Of a DNA stretch of 64,000 bases, positions 10,166 through 24,100 are shown piece after piece. Position 1 is the stretch's first letter. Every line of letters starts with the position of its first letter. The notes beneath the pieces were generated by a model. It was not told where the DNA came from and ran no database searches. It was given only the letters and a program-made list of their open reading frames with translations. A program made the translations under genes and the position numbers. The DNA comes from Acanthornis magna. Lineage: Eukaryota > Chordata > Aves > Passeriformes > Acanthizidae. The stretch lies in contig JAWUZG010000004.1 of assembly GCA_036785705.1 (NCBI GenBank), positions 8,032,501-8,096,500 on the forward strand, in the 5' to 3' direction.

Positions 10166-13100
10166 TGTCGTGTTAGAAAAAGTCCTTTGCTGCTGTTCAT
10201 TTCTATTACTTCTTTTACCTTGATTAATATCAAATTATTCCTCTCCTCTAATTTAAAAAGAAGAATCTTCTTTATACATTTCTGTCATGGGTAACAATAT
10301 TTGTATTTATTTTTCCCTGCCTCACATGTTCCTTATTTCCTTTTTTGTCAATGTCAACACAACTCATTCTTATACAAAAAGAATTGGCCAATGTGTTATA
10401 AAGCAATTGTCATTGGGTAGCCTCATTCAAAAAGAAAAAAGAAAAGGGAAAAAATACAATGGGTAATTTTGAATTATAGAATTGTATTTTTTTTTTTTTT
10501 TAATTGCAGGAGATTTAATGGCATTGCACCTTCTTATTATTGACCATGAAATTTTGGTTGCTTGGGGTCAGCTGGATGTCATGAAACTTTAGAAATACTT
10601 TTCTGTTTCTATGGAATAGGGTTTGCCAATGTATCTTATCTGTTCCAGAGTAGCTATCATGATTGGGAGCTAATGAATACACTTTAAAAAAAAATGTTAA
10701 ACAATAAATAAGTAACTGGAAATGAAAAGAGGATAAGGCATTTATAATGTAACTGTGTATCTTAAACCTGTGAGGTGCATCACATCACTTTGCCAGTGGT
10801 TCACAATCATTCTCAAACAGGAAAACAAACTGGTAGCAAAACTAAATCCCAGATGGATAATAACTACTGAATTTACATCCACCAGTGATACAATTCCACA
10901 TATATTTTCCTTGTTTAAGATATGAATGAAGAATTTTGAAGTTTATACATCGTGAGAGTTACATCAACAGGAGGTTGATAGGAGAAGAAACCAGCCAAGC
11001 AAGTTTAACTTTTGAGTATTAAATGTCATAAGTCCGCATGCAGTAGCTGTGTTTCAGTGAATGAAGGGGATAGTTTTCAGAGACATTTCGTCCAATGTTC
11101 TATATTTTTGTATATGTCTATTATTCATTATGATGTAGTTGTAATATAAGAAGACTGAAATAAAAAGAGCAGAGCAATAGAAATCATCAACATTACTTTC
11201 ACATAAATTAAATTATAAATGTAGTGATTTCCTCCATCTTCAGTAATCAGTAAGGTAGATAATCAGGAGGTAGGCTTTGTCTGTACTCCAAAGATGTACC
11301 AATCCCAAACAAAAACATACTTAACTATGTGGGATGAGTTGTCCCTGAGGAGGGATATTTTTCCCTCCACAAGAGTTGAATTTGGTTGCCCACCTAGGCA
11401 TCTAGTGCCCTAAGAAATTTATGTAAGAAGTGTAGAGATGAAAAAGGACCTATGGGAAATGAAGCAGAATCTGGATGTCAGACAGGATAATGGGTATCTC
11501 AGATGTTACTGAATATATGTTTGGTCAACTGACACTCACTTTGATGTTTTTTTCAGAGCAATTAATGGTGTTTCATTCAGCTGCACACTCTGCAGAGGCA
11601 TCTCATGCCATCTACAAACCACAGAGTTGTCGAAGTCATGTGCACAGGGCTGACAGGGCAAGCGAACAATATTGTCTGAAATACCCTACATGATGCCACC
11701 TGGCCTGAGACTGCTGACTGTTGGCTCAAAACAGAGTGAGTTTCTCTCTTTTTTTTTTTTCTCTCCTTTTTTAATACAGATATATCTGAAATCCTAAAAA
11801 GCTTCAAATAGCACTAGACAGCAATGTTCAGATGACTGTATGCAGCTCTTGGACCTCTCTGGCTTACAGCAGTCACGAGATTACACTGGACATATTAATA
11901 AACTCTCCATTAACTATAATGAGAATTTATAAACTTGGCTCATAGGCAAACACTTATATTGATGCAACTGAATTTTAGGATCAACTGTTTGAAGATGGAT
12001 TTCTTCCTTATTTGGTCACCTAAATAAAGGCATAGTATTTGAAAAGTTGTAGGTTATTAAAGACAACCATATATAACAGCCTTTCCATTTACAGATTAGA
12101 TAGGATCCCATAAGATGTCTCAAATAACAAAAAATAGTCCCTGTTCCAGCAATTAAATTCAAATCTGAATGCTGAGTAATACAGATGTTTTGACTTTCTT
12201 CTGGCCAGCCTCTTACATCAGCTTGTGAGAAGTTCTTGATAAATATTAATAAACTATAGAAGTATTTTGGAAACATATGTAATAAGATTCCCTGTAATTA
12301 TCTCCTCTAAAAATGTGATTGAATAGATGCCCAAATTCTTTATTAACATTCTATACGTTCCAACAGCTGAATTTCTTTTCAGTGTTGTATTTGTATTATT
12401 AATAATTTAGAAGATCATTATTTTGTTTACCTTTGTTGTTGTTGTCACTACAGTCTTTGTTGTGTATAAATGTTTTGGGGTAATTCTGTCTTTTGAGCAT
12501 CATAAACAGTAACAAATGCTTTTTGATTCACTTACAAATTATAAGAGAAGAGCCATGAAATTTTCCTAACCTTTTCTGCAGCTCAATAAATCACAAACAG
12601 ACAAGAAAGTTAAGCACTGCTTCAGTGGAAAATCAGCAGACAGATGTAGCACACATTCCCCTCAAAATAATTCAGAACCTGTTCCAATTTATCAAATGCC
12701 TACTTTATCTGTCAAAACAATGTCCTTTCTCAAATAAAGGGCATTGTTTCTGCAGCAAGAAAAAGGTTCTGATGTATTGTTATCTGCAAATGGATGGTGG
12801 AATAATGGAACAACAGGCAGCGTTTCAAGCTAAGAGATCAAAGGGCAGAATACATTACAATTCTTGTTAAAATAAATTAGACAGAAATCGTAATTTCAAT
12901 AAAGACATTTATAACCTTAAACAATATTTTTTGAGTTTCCAGATCAGCAGAAACAATAAGAAAATCCCTTTAAATATGTAAGTTGATGCATTTCTTCCCA
13001 TTGTGAGAACTTCAAATTTCAAAGCTGTAATGTACATTAGCTGGTATCTAGTGCTGACATGACACTATCTTGCATTTGCAGAGGAAATATTTTCAATTGC

Positions 13101-16100
13101 TTTATTCATTTTTACTGTATTTTCATATCACTGTCATACTACAAAAAGCATTCTTAGATTTCTAGATTAAGAATTTCTGCAAGCAAAATTTGATAACTCA
13201 AAATCTGCCAGGATAATTTTGGTCTTTAACTGTTCACTGATGTATTATGATATTAAATTGCAATATTGAATCAAACTCCTCCTTAAAATTAGCCATCCTC
13301 TCCAAATTCCACTAATAAAATTAAATCAAGAATGAAATCCTTTTAAAGCCTTATCCTCTCTAGAGTAAATTAGAAAACAAAACCAAAAAAGTAAACTCTT
13401 AATAATTGTCAATTAACTGAAAAAGCCCAGGAGTTTTAAGTGTTTAGCAAATCTGTTTACTCAAACCTAGTTCTATTATCAAGCCATTGTAATGCTCAGA
13501 TACTTTCTTTAACCTCATCATGTCAGATATTTATGATGATTCCTGTAGCCAGCTTGATCCTGAGCTGAACTGTGACAACTTTGCATTGATGTATCTGTCT
13601 CCTCCACGATTGCATGTGGCTCTTTCATTCTTATTCTTCTTCCATTTTTCAATTCTTCTTTATGCAACTGGGACCTCTGTCAGTTATTAGGTTTTTCTCC
13701 TTATGATACATTTTTTAATATCACAGAACCCTCTAAAAATACATTATTAAATCAACTCCTTTAGAAAATAATTCATTTATAATCAGTTAATGACAGCTTC
13801 AAAAGTTAGGAATATTTCTTTTTTGTAATAAGCACTTTACTTAACAATTTGATATTTGTAATCTCTAAAACAGGGTCTCAAACATTTCATGAAAAGAAAC
13901 TCTATGATCAGAATCACAGCAAAGTAAAAATAAGAACATTTTGCTATATATCCTTTGAGGTTGGATTTATTTCCAGTCTGTTTTTATTTTGATGCCATTC
14001 CAGTGCAAGGCAAAAACGAAGCCCAGCATCTTGAAACTTGGACATCTGTTAAAGCTCAGCTGTGCCAGCTCTTGCTCAACTGCATAAGTAGATGTCTGTG
14101 TTTATAAATAGTCCAGCTGAAATCAATTAGTCCGTGTACAGTACAATACAACTGGTGGGGAATTCCAGAATTTTCCTAATTAAGATTAGACTAACTCAGA
14201 AAGATTACTGATATCAAAACAAGCTTTCACCAGTGTAAAACCGGGTAGCATTGTGGAAGAATCATTGCATCCCCAGTTGCACATCAGCAGTCCCTGGCTC
14301 GAGGTATTTCCACACAAGCTGTGTGAGAGCATTCTCTGTTCTGTGGCAGTTTGCATTGAACAGTTTAATTCAGAAATTTGCACCAGTGCAACTTATTTTG
14401 CCCACGCTAGGCTCAGGAACACTCACATGAAGAAAGTTAGTTACTGAAAAGCTGCAGGATGACTGCCAGCTAGTGGGTAGTGAGAAGAAGCTGGGTGATA
14501 AAAATTGTCACTTCAGCACAGCCCAAATGAGAAGGGGCTGTGTATTTGTCTCGAAGGTATGCAGGACTGGGCTAGCACATGCAGACTACAATTCATTCAG
14601 AATGGAGACATTCTTTTAGTGCTCTTTGCTGCTGGAACCATTCAAAACCCCAACCAAACAATAGAACATTGTTGAGGAGAGTTTTGTCGTATTGATCAAA
14701 ACAAATTGAAACCAATAGATAAATAAAGAATCTTGTTATAGAGTAAATAAACACTAATGTCTGAGAGCTAGACACACATATTCAAGAATCACTTCAAGAT
14801 CTTCATCCCACCTATTTTTTCAAGAAATAGGTGACAGTAGTTCTGTCTTTTCATAAACAGCTGAAAACTCATAGATGACTCTATTTGAAGAATTATGAAT
14901 AGATAATCTTTTTTTACTCATATTTACACTTAAAAGTGATGAAAAGTAAGAAGTGAGAAACAACTACAAATGTCATTTTCATTTAATAAAGATATTCTGT
15001 AGCTATTGACAAAAGAAAATGGTCATTAAATAAAGATTAATGAGGAAGTGAATTAAATTCAGAGAATGCAAAGATAAAATTAAAAAAAAAATGTGTCTGG
15101 AGAAAACAAACCTTTCTCTTCCAGGTATTCTTAATCAAAATCAGACACAAAACCTAAATTGAAATGGTTAATTAGGACCCAGGCCGAAATCTCTAGGCAA
15201 CCAGAATGCCAGCTGAAATTACTGAGGTTTTCAGATGCACAGACAATTAGGAATAGGATGATCCCAGATCAGTGCAATTTATATAGGGGACCACAATCTC
15301 TATTGAAATCTGACTTTGAGTTTCTCTGGAAGCAAGCTGGAAGAATAGAAAACATCCAATTTGAATATCAACCATAAACTATCTGAAACCAAAATCAACA
15401 GAGATACATCAGTGTAAATGGTTGACAAAGAGTAAATAATTTGCCATAATTCTCTGCTGAGCTGCAGCAGGAACTTTTCCTCAGAGTCATTTCTGATGCT
15501 CAGAAAGCAAATTAGGACCTTGTTAACACTACCCTCTACTGCCTTGCCCATTACATACTCACTCCCCTCCGTGAAACAAACATAAAAGTGCGACAAAAAA
15601 TGAATAGATAATTCTGATGTGATAGCACCTTTCCCAGGGGAAAATGACATTACAACGCACAGGAGACTGGGAATTAAACCCACCGTATCTGGGACATGCA
15701 AAGTACCCCATGTCAAGTGAAAAAATATCAGTAAACCCACTAATGCTGTCTGTGGAACACATTCAGGTTCAAGTTTCTATACGACAGTATAAAAAAAGAA
15801 AATAACACAGGATTTCTGGTTTGGCACAGTTTTCTTTCTTTTGACTGCTTACTTCTTTTGTTTAAAAGAGAATTTTCTCAGCAATGGTTCAAATATACAG
15901 TGCATAAGAAACAAAATGAAAAATTTGTAAATTAAAATGATAAAAACTATAAAGAGTACATTCTGTATGAAAAAGCATGCTCACAGAACAAAAAAAAATG
16001 GTAGGAAAAAATTTGCCTTCTTAAGGAAGTTAAAGTACTCAGGAAATGTTTTATCCACTGATAGCCATAAAAACAGGATCTTGCCTCTTTACAATATGAA

Positions 16101-17034
16101 GTAATGGAAGAATAAAATAAATTATATACAACTGATTTGACAAAGCTCTTCCTAACTGTAATAAAATTTCACAAGGTGGTCAAAAACCACATTGTTATCT
16201 ACACTTTCCACTAATACAATTCTGCTCAATTATCATTTTTGCTTTGAAAGCTAGATTCACTTTTTGCAGAGGTGAAAGAAAAGTGAAGCCATGTGTGTCA
16301 CTCTGCTTTAAAAAAAAGAACAACAAAGTGGTTTGCGGTTAAAATTTTCATCATCTTCTAACAGAAATTCATAGGAAATCAAGTATTTAAGTGAATAGAT
16401 ACATAATATCCTTATTTTCTACTTGGTATTTGCATGCTGATCTTGTAATTAGGGAAAGAAAATCAAGACAGTTTAATCTGCCTTCTCTCAGGAAAATGAC
16501 TTGAAGAATACAAAGACCTGTATACAGTTATTAATTTAGAAGTTAATTGTGACTAATATTTAGATGAACAGGCTTATGAAACCTTGATCTTGTCTGCTAA
16601 GTAGCTTTGTAAAAGGTAGTCCCAAATGGAGCTCTTTTTCCATATATCATTTAGTTGAAAAAGAAAAAGCAACTAATTTCATTTACATTTCAACAAATTA
16701 TGTTGACTTTGGTGGTGTATAGTATCAAATAAAATTGCTACACCTCGTGTTTTTCTCCAAAGTTAAAAAGTAATTGTTACATTGAGTAGATACTTAGAGT
16801 AAAAATGACAATTTAAAAATGAAATATTTCATGCTTAATTGAGAAAGATTATGAATAACTTCCCATTTGGAGCATTTTAGAGTTCTTTATCATTTGATAT
16901 ACACATCAAAACATGAAAATAAAAACTATGGATCTTCCAGTCTAATACACAGCTTACTGTAAAGGGAACTTTGAATATCCCCTTAGAGATTTCGGCAATG
17001 ATTTTCCACTCCATTACACCAATTTCATACTGGG
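10166..17034. other. long AT-rich non-coding stretch
   Basis: Almost 7 kb without a recognised repeat or exon. It holds a T run at 10488-10501, a pyrimidine tract at about 11740-11772 and an inverted-repeat-like patch near 14230-14290. Open frames reach at most 146 codons (minus strand, 15300-15740) and look random. Unmasked sequence of this length is a reasonable place for conserved non-coding elements, but conservation cannot be judged from one sequence. Confidence 0.5.
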
Positions 17035-17062
17035 GTAAGTCCATTGATGTCAATGGTGTTAC
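17035..17062. repeat. palindromic relic (MITE-like)
   Basis: GTAAGTCCATTGA and TCAATGGTGTTAC form an inverted repeat around a two-base centre. CCATTGA/TCAATGG is perfect, and GTAA/TTAC pairs further out. The flanks (ATTACACCAATTTCATACTG on the left, ACATCAGCTTA on the right) fit a family of short palindromic DNA-transposon-like relics with this CCATTGA..TCAATGG core found across turtles, crocodiles and birds. The palindrome is seen directly; the family link is from memory. Confidence 0.45.
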
Positions 17063-19789
17063 ATCAGCTTAAAAACAATATGACAGAATAGAAGATCAAG
17101 GTTATTCAAGCTCTTATTTATGGTTATGGAAAATTACACACGTCTGATGTACATAACAAGACTCTGTTGTTTTGTATTTCTTTGATAATGAAAATGTCCT
17201 CTTATACAAAAAGGCAGAAAACTGAAGTTGAAACATAACAGATATTTACCAGCTAAACATACATAGGTGTAGACAGCAAATGCTGGTTGTAAAATAACCA
17301 TGCAAGATGACAGCTGCTCAGCTATACTAAAATTAAATGTGAGAAAAGTTTGAATATACTGAATTTTCAGAATTTATGAAGTCCCAGGGAACTAGAAATC
17401 AGAAAGTCAATCTACTTGTGCAGTACTAGTATTTTATATTTATTTGTTTACCTTAGTATTTTATTTGTATTTATTTTATGTTTTCAGAAATGTAAACAGA
17501 CTGATTATTGAGAATTTCTGAAATAGGTTGCTCTTGAAACAATAGCCACATAAGTAAAAATGCAGTCACAATCACAAAGTTAACTACAGAGACAATCTCC
17601 TGTCTGAAACATAAAAATAATCTAACTGGCTGAATCTTCATCATAGCTAAGAGACTTCACCTAAGAGCAGTCTGAACCTTTGGTTACTTCTAAAACACAG
17701 TGCTGCCCAAATATACTGCCAAGATGTTTGCACATCTCATCTGGCCCGCAGCAGAGCATATCTGAGCTTTCTGTGAAAAACTCTGGAGTGTCTGTGATGG
17801 GGAATCAATTTCTCTTTTCTTCTAGATGCTATTGCCTTCCACAAGAGCAGAGGAGATAGCTAGAGGCATAAGACTCTCCCTCTCCTAGTTCTTGCTACAT
17901 GTAATGCTGGAAAGACTGTAAGCCCTTAGGGATCTGTAGATTTACCCACAAGACTTTGTAAGGTATGTACACAGACAGTAAACATGGTTGAGTAACTGTT
18001 TTATTATCAAGCAGACCTGGGTATCATGTGTTCATGAATCCTGTGTTGCCTCATTTATCTATTCATTCATAGAACTTCCAGATTTTTTTTCTACTGAAGT
18101 AATACCTAGTAATACCTTCACTTATTTTGTATTTGTGCAGTAATTTTTTGTCTAAGAGCACTTCGCATTTTTACTTACTGAATTGCATGCTTTGTCTTTA
18201 ACAGAGTTTGTATAAATTACTTAAATATTTTTAAATTCTATTGCCAAAAACACTTTACATCTTCTTCCTCTGCAGCTTGTTGTCATTTATAGGGTAAGAG
18301 CAAGTGCTCTCAAATTCTCAAAATGAGTAATGGAGAATTGAGACAGACTTAGGTCATTCTCTTCTCATTTTTCTCTTTCCTTCATTTTTCCAATATTATC
18401 GTTATCTTTTCTTTAACACTTTGTCAATAGTGTTCCAACTAGGCCATTTTTGCCATAGAAAAACATAACATGGGATTATGTCAACAGTTCAAAATTTGCA
18501 GCATTCACTGCTTTTTAATTCTCACAGAGGCTCCTCTCTTGGAAAAAGAGAAATGGTATGTAATTTGATTATAAATATGTGAACTGTTTCTTGTCACCTT
18601 AATATTGCGATTTTTTTAATGTGGCTGGATTTTGGCCCAGATGTTTTATTTACTTTATGACTGTAAACAGATACAGGCTTAGAATTCTATTATTACAAGG
18701 AATTTTGAGTAAGGCTACTCTATATAAATGCAGCAGTACCCACTAACTGTTGTATTTTCTTCTGAAATATTTTGAAGAAGAATGGACAATATGACATCTG
18801 GGTATAAAATCCTGTTACATTATAAAGCATCACATTTCAGCATCTAAATTTAGTGGCTTACAGAGTAGGTATCTGCTTATAAGAAGGAAACCCAGTCTAT
18901 TTGCCTAAACATACATATATAATACCATCCAAAATGGGAGAGCTAGGTTATCACACTCAGCCTTTAGCTTCAGAAACATATTTATTTCCAGTACATTCTT
19001 TCTCATATCTTTCTCAAGTAAAATGAAGTTTGGATATGTAGATAACATGTACACTGATACATTAAACACTAAATGTAGGTTTTTTGAATCTATGCTTGAA
19101 CTCAAAATAAATATCAATCTAACTGAACTATGAAAACAATCAAACAAACAAAGCTCAAACCCCCAAACCTTAAAAATTGTTGAAAGAAACAAAAATCAAA
19201 CAGTAATACAAAATCTAAGCTTAATAACTGAATGTATAAAAAAGTGGAAAAATATTGATGCAAACAAGAATAACACAAGTCTATAAGGAAATATAATACA
19301 GAGAACTTGGATATGGAGACACATATTGATTTAAAAATACTTTGAGTTAGTGCAAAATAATGGATAGTTTGCTGATCTCCTGTGTAAAAAAGTAGGCAAA
19401 ATTACTCAGGACCCTCTGTCAGGTCTTTCCTCCTGTTACAGACTTATTTCAGGATGAACTGAGCCACCTTCTGGAAAGGTCTTCTTTCTTCTTTTATTTA
19501 GAATTAAAGTAGCCAAGTCTCTTACACTAGCAGCTAACATTCAGATGACTACAGTTCAGTAAAGTTAATCCCATCCTGTTTTTCTCCTACACTAATTGTT
19601 TCATAGAGTTTTAATCTCATTGTTCTTCAAAAGTTACATGAGTGGGGTAAAAGTAGATTGCTGGAAAATAACTCCATTACTTCCTATATTAGCTCATTGA
19701 TCAGTGTTTTTATCAATTATATATTAACAGCTAGCAAGCTGTCTCCAAATAATATTTTTTCCTATTTAGCCATTTGCAATCTTTCACAG
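17063..19789. other. AT-rich non-coding DNA with no recognised feature
   Basis: No frame of interest, no recognised transposon and no simple repeat longer than about 15 bp. Confidence 0.5.
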
Positions 19790-20152
19790 TCTGAGAGAGT
19801 TAATGTTGTTCAGCCTGGAGAAGAGAAGGCTCCAGGGAGATCTTATAGCAGCTAAGAACAGGCTGGAGAGGGACATCTTCAAGGGCGTGTAGTGATAGGA
19901 CAAGTGGGAATAGCTTCAAACTGGAACAGAATAGATTTAGATTAGTTGTAAGGAAGAAATTCTTTACTGTGAGCCACTGGAACAGGTTACCCCAAAAAAC
20001 TGTGGACACCTCATTCCTGGAAGTGCTCAAAACCAGGCTGGATGGGGCTGTGAGTAACTCTGGTCTAGTTGAAGGTTCCCTGCCCATGGCAGTGAGGTTG
20101 GAACGAGATGATCTTTAAGGTTCCTTCCAACCCAAGCTATTCTATGATTCCA
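19790..20152 (+). mobile_element. CR1 LINE 3' end
   Basis: The block from GTTCAGCCTGGAGAAGAGAA (19808) to AAGCTATTCTATGATTC (about 20151) follows the standard CR1 3' untranslated region. It contains AGTGATAGGACAAGTGGGAA, AGGAAGAAATTCTTTACTGTGAG, a GGAACAGGTTACC block, and the terminal AAGGTTCCTTCCAACCC with TTCTATGATTC. It is 5'-truncated, as nearly all CR1 copies are, and contains no coding part. The good match to the family suggests a moderately young insertion. Confidence 0.93.
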
Positions 20153-20307
20153 TTATAAATCTCCATAGGGTTTCGGAGGTTTGTTTTGTTTTGATATTTG
20201 CATTAAAAAACTATTTCTGTGGTTAGTCAGCTGCAAGTATTGGGAAAATAAGGTTTTGGACATAATGTTTGATGAAGACAAGTTTGTAAACCATGGTGGT
20301 TTGTTCT

Positions 20308-20380
20308 TGGCTGTCAGAAGCCCACCAAACTGCCCTCTCACTCCCCATCTTGAGGATGGGGAGAAAAAGAGGTGGAAGAG
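20308..20380 (-). mobile_element. possible LTR scrap
   Basis: The segment with CTGTCAGAAGCCCACC, CCCTCTCACTCCCC and GATGGGGAGAAAAAGAGG resembles the region just inside the 3' end of the avian ERVL-like LTRs (compare 47330-47400). Neither a TG/CA terminus nor the rest of the LTR is visible. A GA run follows at 20389-20406. Weak call. Confidence 0.25.
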
Positions 20381-20409
20381 TGGAAACAAAGAGAGAGAGA
20401 GAGAGAAGT

Positions 20410-21129
20410 AAAATGAGTTTAGGCTACTGTTAAGTTGTATAATTCCCATAAAGTGAGAAATAGGGGCTTTTGGCCTGTGGGATTTTAAGCCAATATTTCT
20501 AACAGCACAGGAGAGTCCCCTCCATGCAACACACAGTGCAGGAGATATGGACAAGGAGATGTGAAGCATGATGAGCACTTAGGACACTTCTGATGAAGCT
20601 CTATTGCTCTCCAGGGGAAAATGATTCTCACAGAAGTTTAGGGCATTATTCTTATTTTAGTAGTTAAGACACATGCCTTGGAACAGTATACAAGAATTTA
20701 GTTATTTTCTTCTGGATGGTTTATACATTTTATAAACAAATAATTTTGGCTGCAAAACAGATATACTCCAGATTCAAAGGAGACTAAAATGTTTGGAAAA
20801 GCCTCTTTTATAAGATGTATATGTAATTCTCTGCCAAATTCGAAAGCATGGATAAGTAATGTGTCATGTGTGACACTTGAGCTAATTTAAAGAACAATCT
20901 AGATCCTTTGCATTTACTATATGGTAGCTATTCAGTATTAAATAGCATGGAGTATTTTTCACATTCACTGTGGAACCATGAGATCCATAGGACTGAAAGG
21001 CTTTTCCATGGGATCATGTTCCTTAATTATTGCCTATTTTTAAAAATTATTTTTCTCAGTCTTTCTGATGAAGACAGCTCTTGCAAGACCTTCAAATTTG
21101 CACAATCACATTAGAAATGCTTAGGCTGC
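20410..21129. other. non-coding DNA with no recognised feature
   Basis: AT-rich sequence without a repeat or coding segment I can name. The 141-codon minus-strand frame at 20153-20578 is S/F/L-rich and looks random. Confidence 0.5.
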
Positions 21130-21186
21130 AACCAAAGCCTGCAAAAGTTAATGGGAATGTTCTCACCGATTTCAGTGGCTTTGTTT
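21130..21186. repeat. palindromic relic (MITE-like)
   Basis: CAAAGCC near the left end pairs with GGCTTTG at the right, and the partly paired arms AAAGTTAATGGGAATG and ACCGATTTCAGT lie between them. The layout fits the widespread archosaur/turtle relic whose arms read roughly CAAAGCCCATTGA..TCAGTGGGCTTTG. Heavily decayed. Confidence 0.4.
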
Positions 21187-24100
21187 ACAAAGACATGCAA
21201 GTTGAAGTCCATCATTCATTGCTATGTGTCAATACAGGGATATTTCTTTGAATGTATAGACATAGTCAGATATTTTAATGCCAGTATTTGTGTTAAATTA
21301 ACCTCACATCTTGTATATGTTACAAGACATTTAATTTCATCAAATCAAATCATATGTGTAGTCAGCACAAAGCATTCTTCATTTACCTTATATGATATGT
21401 TTAAGGCTACACAATTGGTTTATGTCCTTTCAATTCCATATTTGTCCTGTTGGACCAGAATTTGTCTTAATGCCTATTGAGTCCAAAACTGCAGAATTGT
21501 CTCTGAATCACTGTAAACAACTCTTAAATGCTCAGCCTCTTTATTTTAGCAACACAGGAGTAAGACCTGCACACCAGCCCTTCCTTAGCTCCTTGTGCAG
21601 CTGATTATACACGTGTAGGTCTGTTAATTTTTTAGAGGATGTAGCTCACAATAGAGTAAAAAAGTGGTTAAAATACAGTGCACACCCTTCCCATATCCTC
21701 TGTGAAAACCAGTGCCATACATTGGTATGCTCATGACAGCATTTTCAAATGGGACAACCTGAGTACTTTCAACAATTTTTTGTATATTAGTGCTTCGAAA
21801 TTTTTGTAAGTATTTTGTTCCCAATGTGTACACTTTTTTTTTCTGAGAGTAGAGCTAAACCAAATTTTTAATGCATCAATAAATTGATTTTGTTTCACAC
21901 AATTACATATTTTAAGCTTTTACTTTAACTATTTGGCTATTATTCATCTTATTTTTTACATTGAAGGGAATTCAGAAGAGGAAAAATATTGTTTCACCTC
22001 AAACCAACAGGAACACTTTTGATTATCATTTTTGCAAACCAACACCTGGCAGAATTTCTTTGAATAAATTTTTATCAACTTAATCCTCAAGATTTTAACC
22101 ATTTAAGGTTTATTATATTTCTTCTTAAAAGGCGTTTAAAATTTAAAATCAAATTTTGTGTTGCAAGAAAAAAAAAAGTGAAAAATGTACCTTAACAGTG
22201 CCATATTCCAATTATTATAAAGTTGCTGGGGGGGGGCGGTGTTTCAGTCTCCAGAAGATTAACTGTTTTTCACAGAATTTTGTAATATTTACCTGACTAT
22301 AAGGAAACAGGTAACAAGTATATCTTTGAGAACTATCAGAAATACTGCATAGACATAGAGATTAATACATTTTACCTAATACTTTAAGCATTACTATCTG
22401 GCTTTCTAATGCTGCATCTAATGCCAGCTTCAAATGAATTTTGATCTGACTATCCAGGCATATTCATTGGCAATCTTATTCTGATCTACTGTTTCTGTTC
22501 TCATCTTTATTTCAGATTCCTACAATTTTTTCTCAATTAAGCTCTCAAAATTTCAGCATCCTTTGGCTTTGAACATGCTATACTATTTCAGTGTTTCCAT
22601 GTTTCCTTTACTCTCTAATTAAAGCAATATTTCCTGTTATATTATTTACTGTAATGCACTTCTTCCCTCTTTCATTTTAGGAATAGAGTTTTCATTACTT
22701 TCCTTTGTCTCATTTAACAAAAAAATATTTAAATGATTAACCGTTTCAGAATGACAGATTTTTTTTTAAAACTAAAGGTGTTTCTTACCTCCTCTTTTTC
22801 TGGCACTCATTTTGTTTTTGTATAAAGAGTGAAGTGTTTTCTGAATGACTTACAATTATTGTCTTTACGAGGTAACAGCATCACCCATCTCAAGGTAATT
22901 TCCTTAGTTCACAAGTACTCCAGTTAAAGTGTGCCGACAATGACTTAAAACTAGGTTCTTTTACAAAGGTCTGGCTGTGTGTCCTCCTAAGAACAGTTCA
23001 TCTTCTCAAAAAATACATTTGAGAGATAAATATCCTCTTCCACAGGCCACCTTTCTTTTTTGTGCTGTTTTTTGTTTCCTCCACAGAAAAGGCTTGTTAC
23101 AATTGCTCACACTTCAGCATGAATTAACATTTGAAATCACTGGAAAGGACTCTCTGTAGTCCTATGCTGTTCACAGAGCTCTTGAGTCGTCTTCCACAAT
23201 CCGATGCAAAAGTGTCTGACATTTTTTCAATGACACTTGACACATATTTTTATGCTGTTTTATAAACTTTGTAGTCCGAACACTTGCTCTAAACTGACAA
23301 CAACTTTTGGTCAGGTTATTTGGCAATAATGACTGAAGTCCGGACTCAGTCTCTACTCATTTCTGGATTTTTCACTTTGCAGTTCATTTTTAATTGCTCC
23401 CTTACTGCCGATATTTAGAAAATATTCTTCCAATGTAGTTATAAACAATAAGAAACTCTCAAAAACTTGGAATAACATCCTGACACCATAAAAGTAAACA
23501 GGGATGAGATATATATTTCTTGAAGTTCAGCACGGCAATCAGTTGCTTAAACAGAGATATCCAGTGATGTGTGAGATAACTGAGGGTATCTAACCTGACT
23601 TGCAGTTCCTCACCAGAAACACCCAAGTTTCCCACAGATCCTGTGTCTCATATACCAGCTGCGTGCACAACACCTCAGATGTCTTGTGTCATTTCAGATA
23701 GTTCTCACCATGTATGCTTTGGAAGCTTAATCACACCATTTCAGATGTGTAGGTAAAATCCACCTTCTGTGTATTTATTAAAACTCAGCCAAGTCATACA
23801 AAATAAACATTAAAAATAATTCTAGGAGGTTTGTGTAAGATATCCCTTAAAAGCAGATACCTGTAGTTCAATTATTTTTTATATGCTGATGATACAAAAA
23901 TTAGTTCAGTCTGTACCAGAATTAAACGATCATGCTCTCACACTCTTCTTCTGGAGTCAGCTATTGGTTATATGTGAACATTTTGGTTTAAATTAGTACT
24001 TTTCCTATGCACTTAATCATAAAGTGACTTGAAACAAGGGAGAGAAATTATGATTACCTTTTTTTCAAATTTAATTAGAAATCCCACGGAGTCAGCATGT

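Noticed and set aside
11475..11710. Somewhat GC-richer patch with a 72-codon frame, considered as an exon
   Set aside because: No family resemblance, and the opposite strand is open over the same bases. No splice-site pattern that stands out.
14230..14290. Possible third palindromic relic
   Set aside because: CACCAGTGTAAAACCGGG and CCCAGTTGCAC pair too poorly to support it.
15300..15740. 146-codon minus-strand frame as a possible exon or gene
   Set aside because: Composition looks like random AT-rich DNA, with no recognisable domain and no supporting splice or promoter context.
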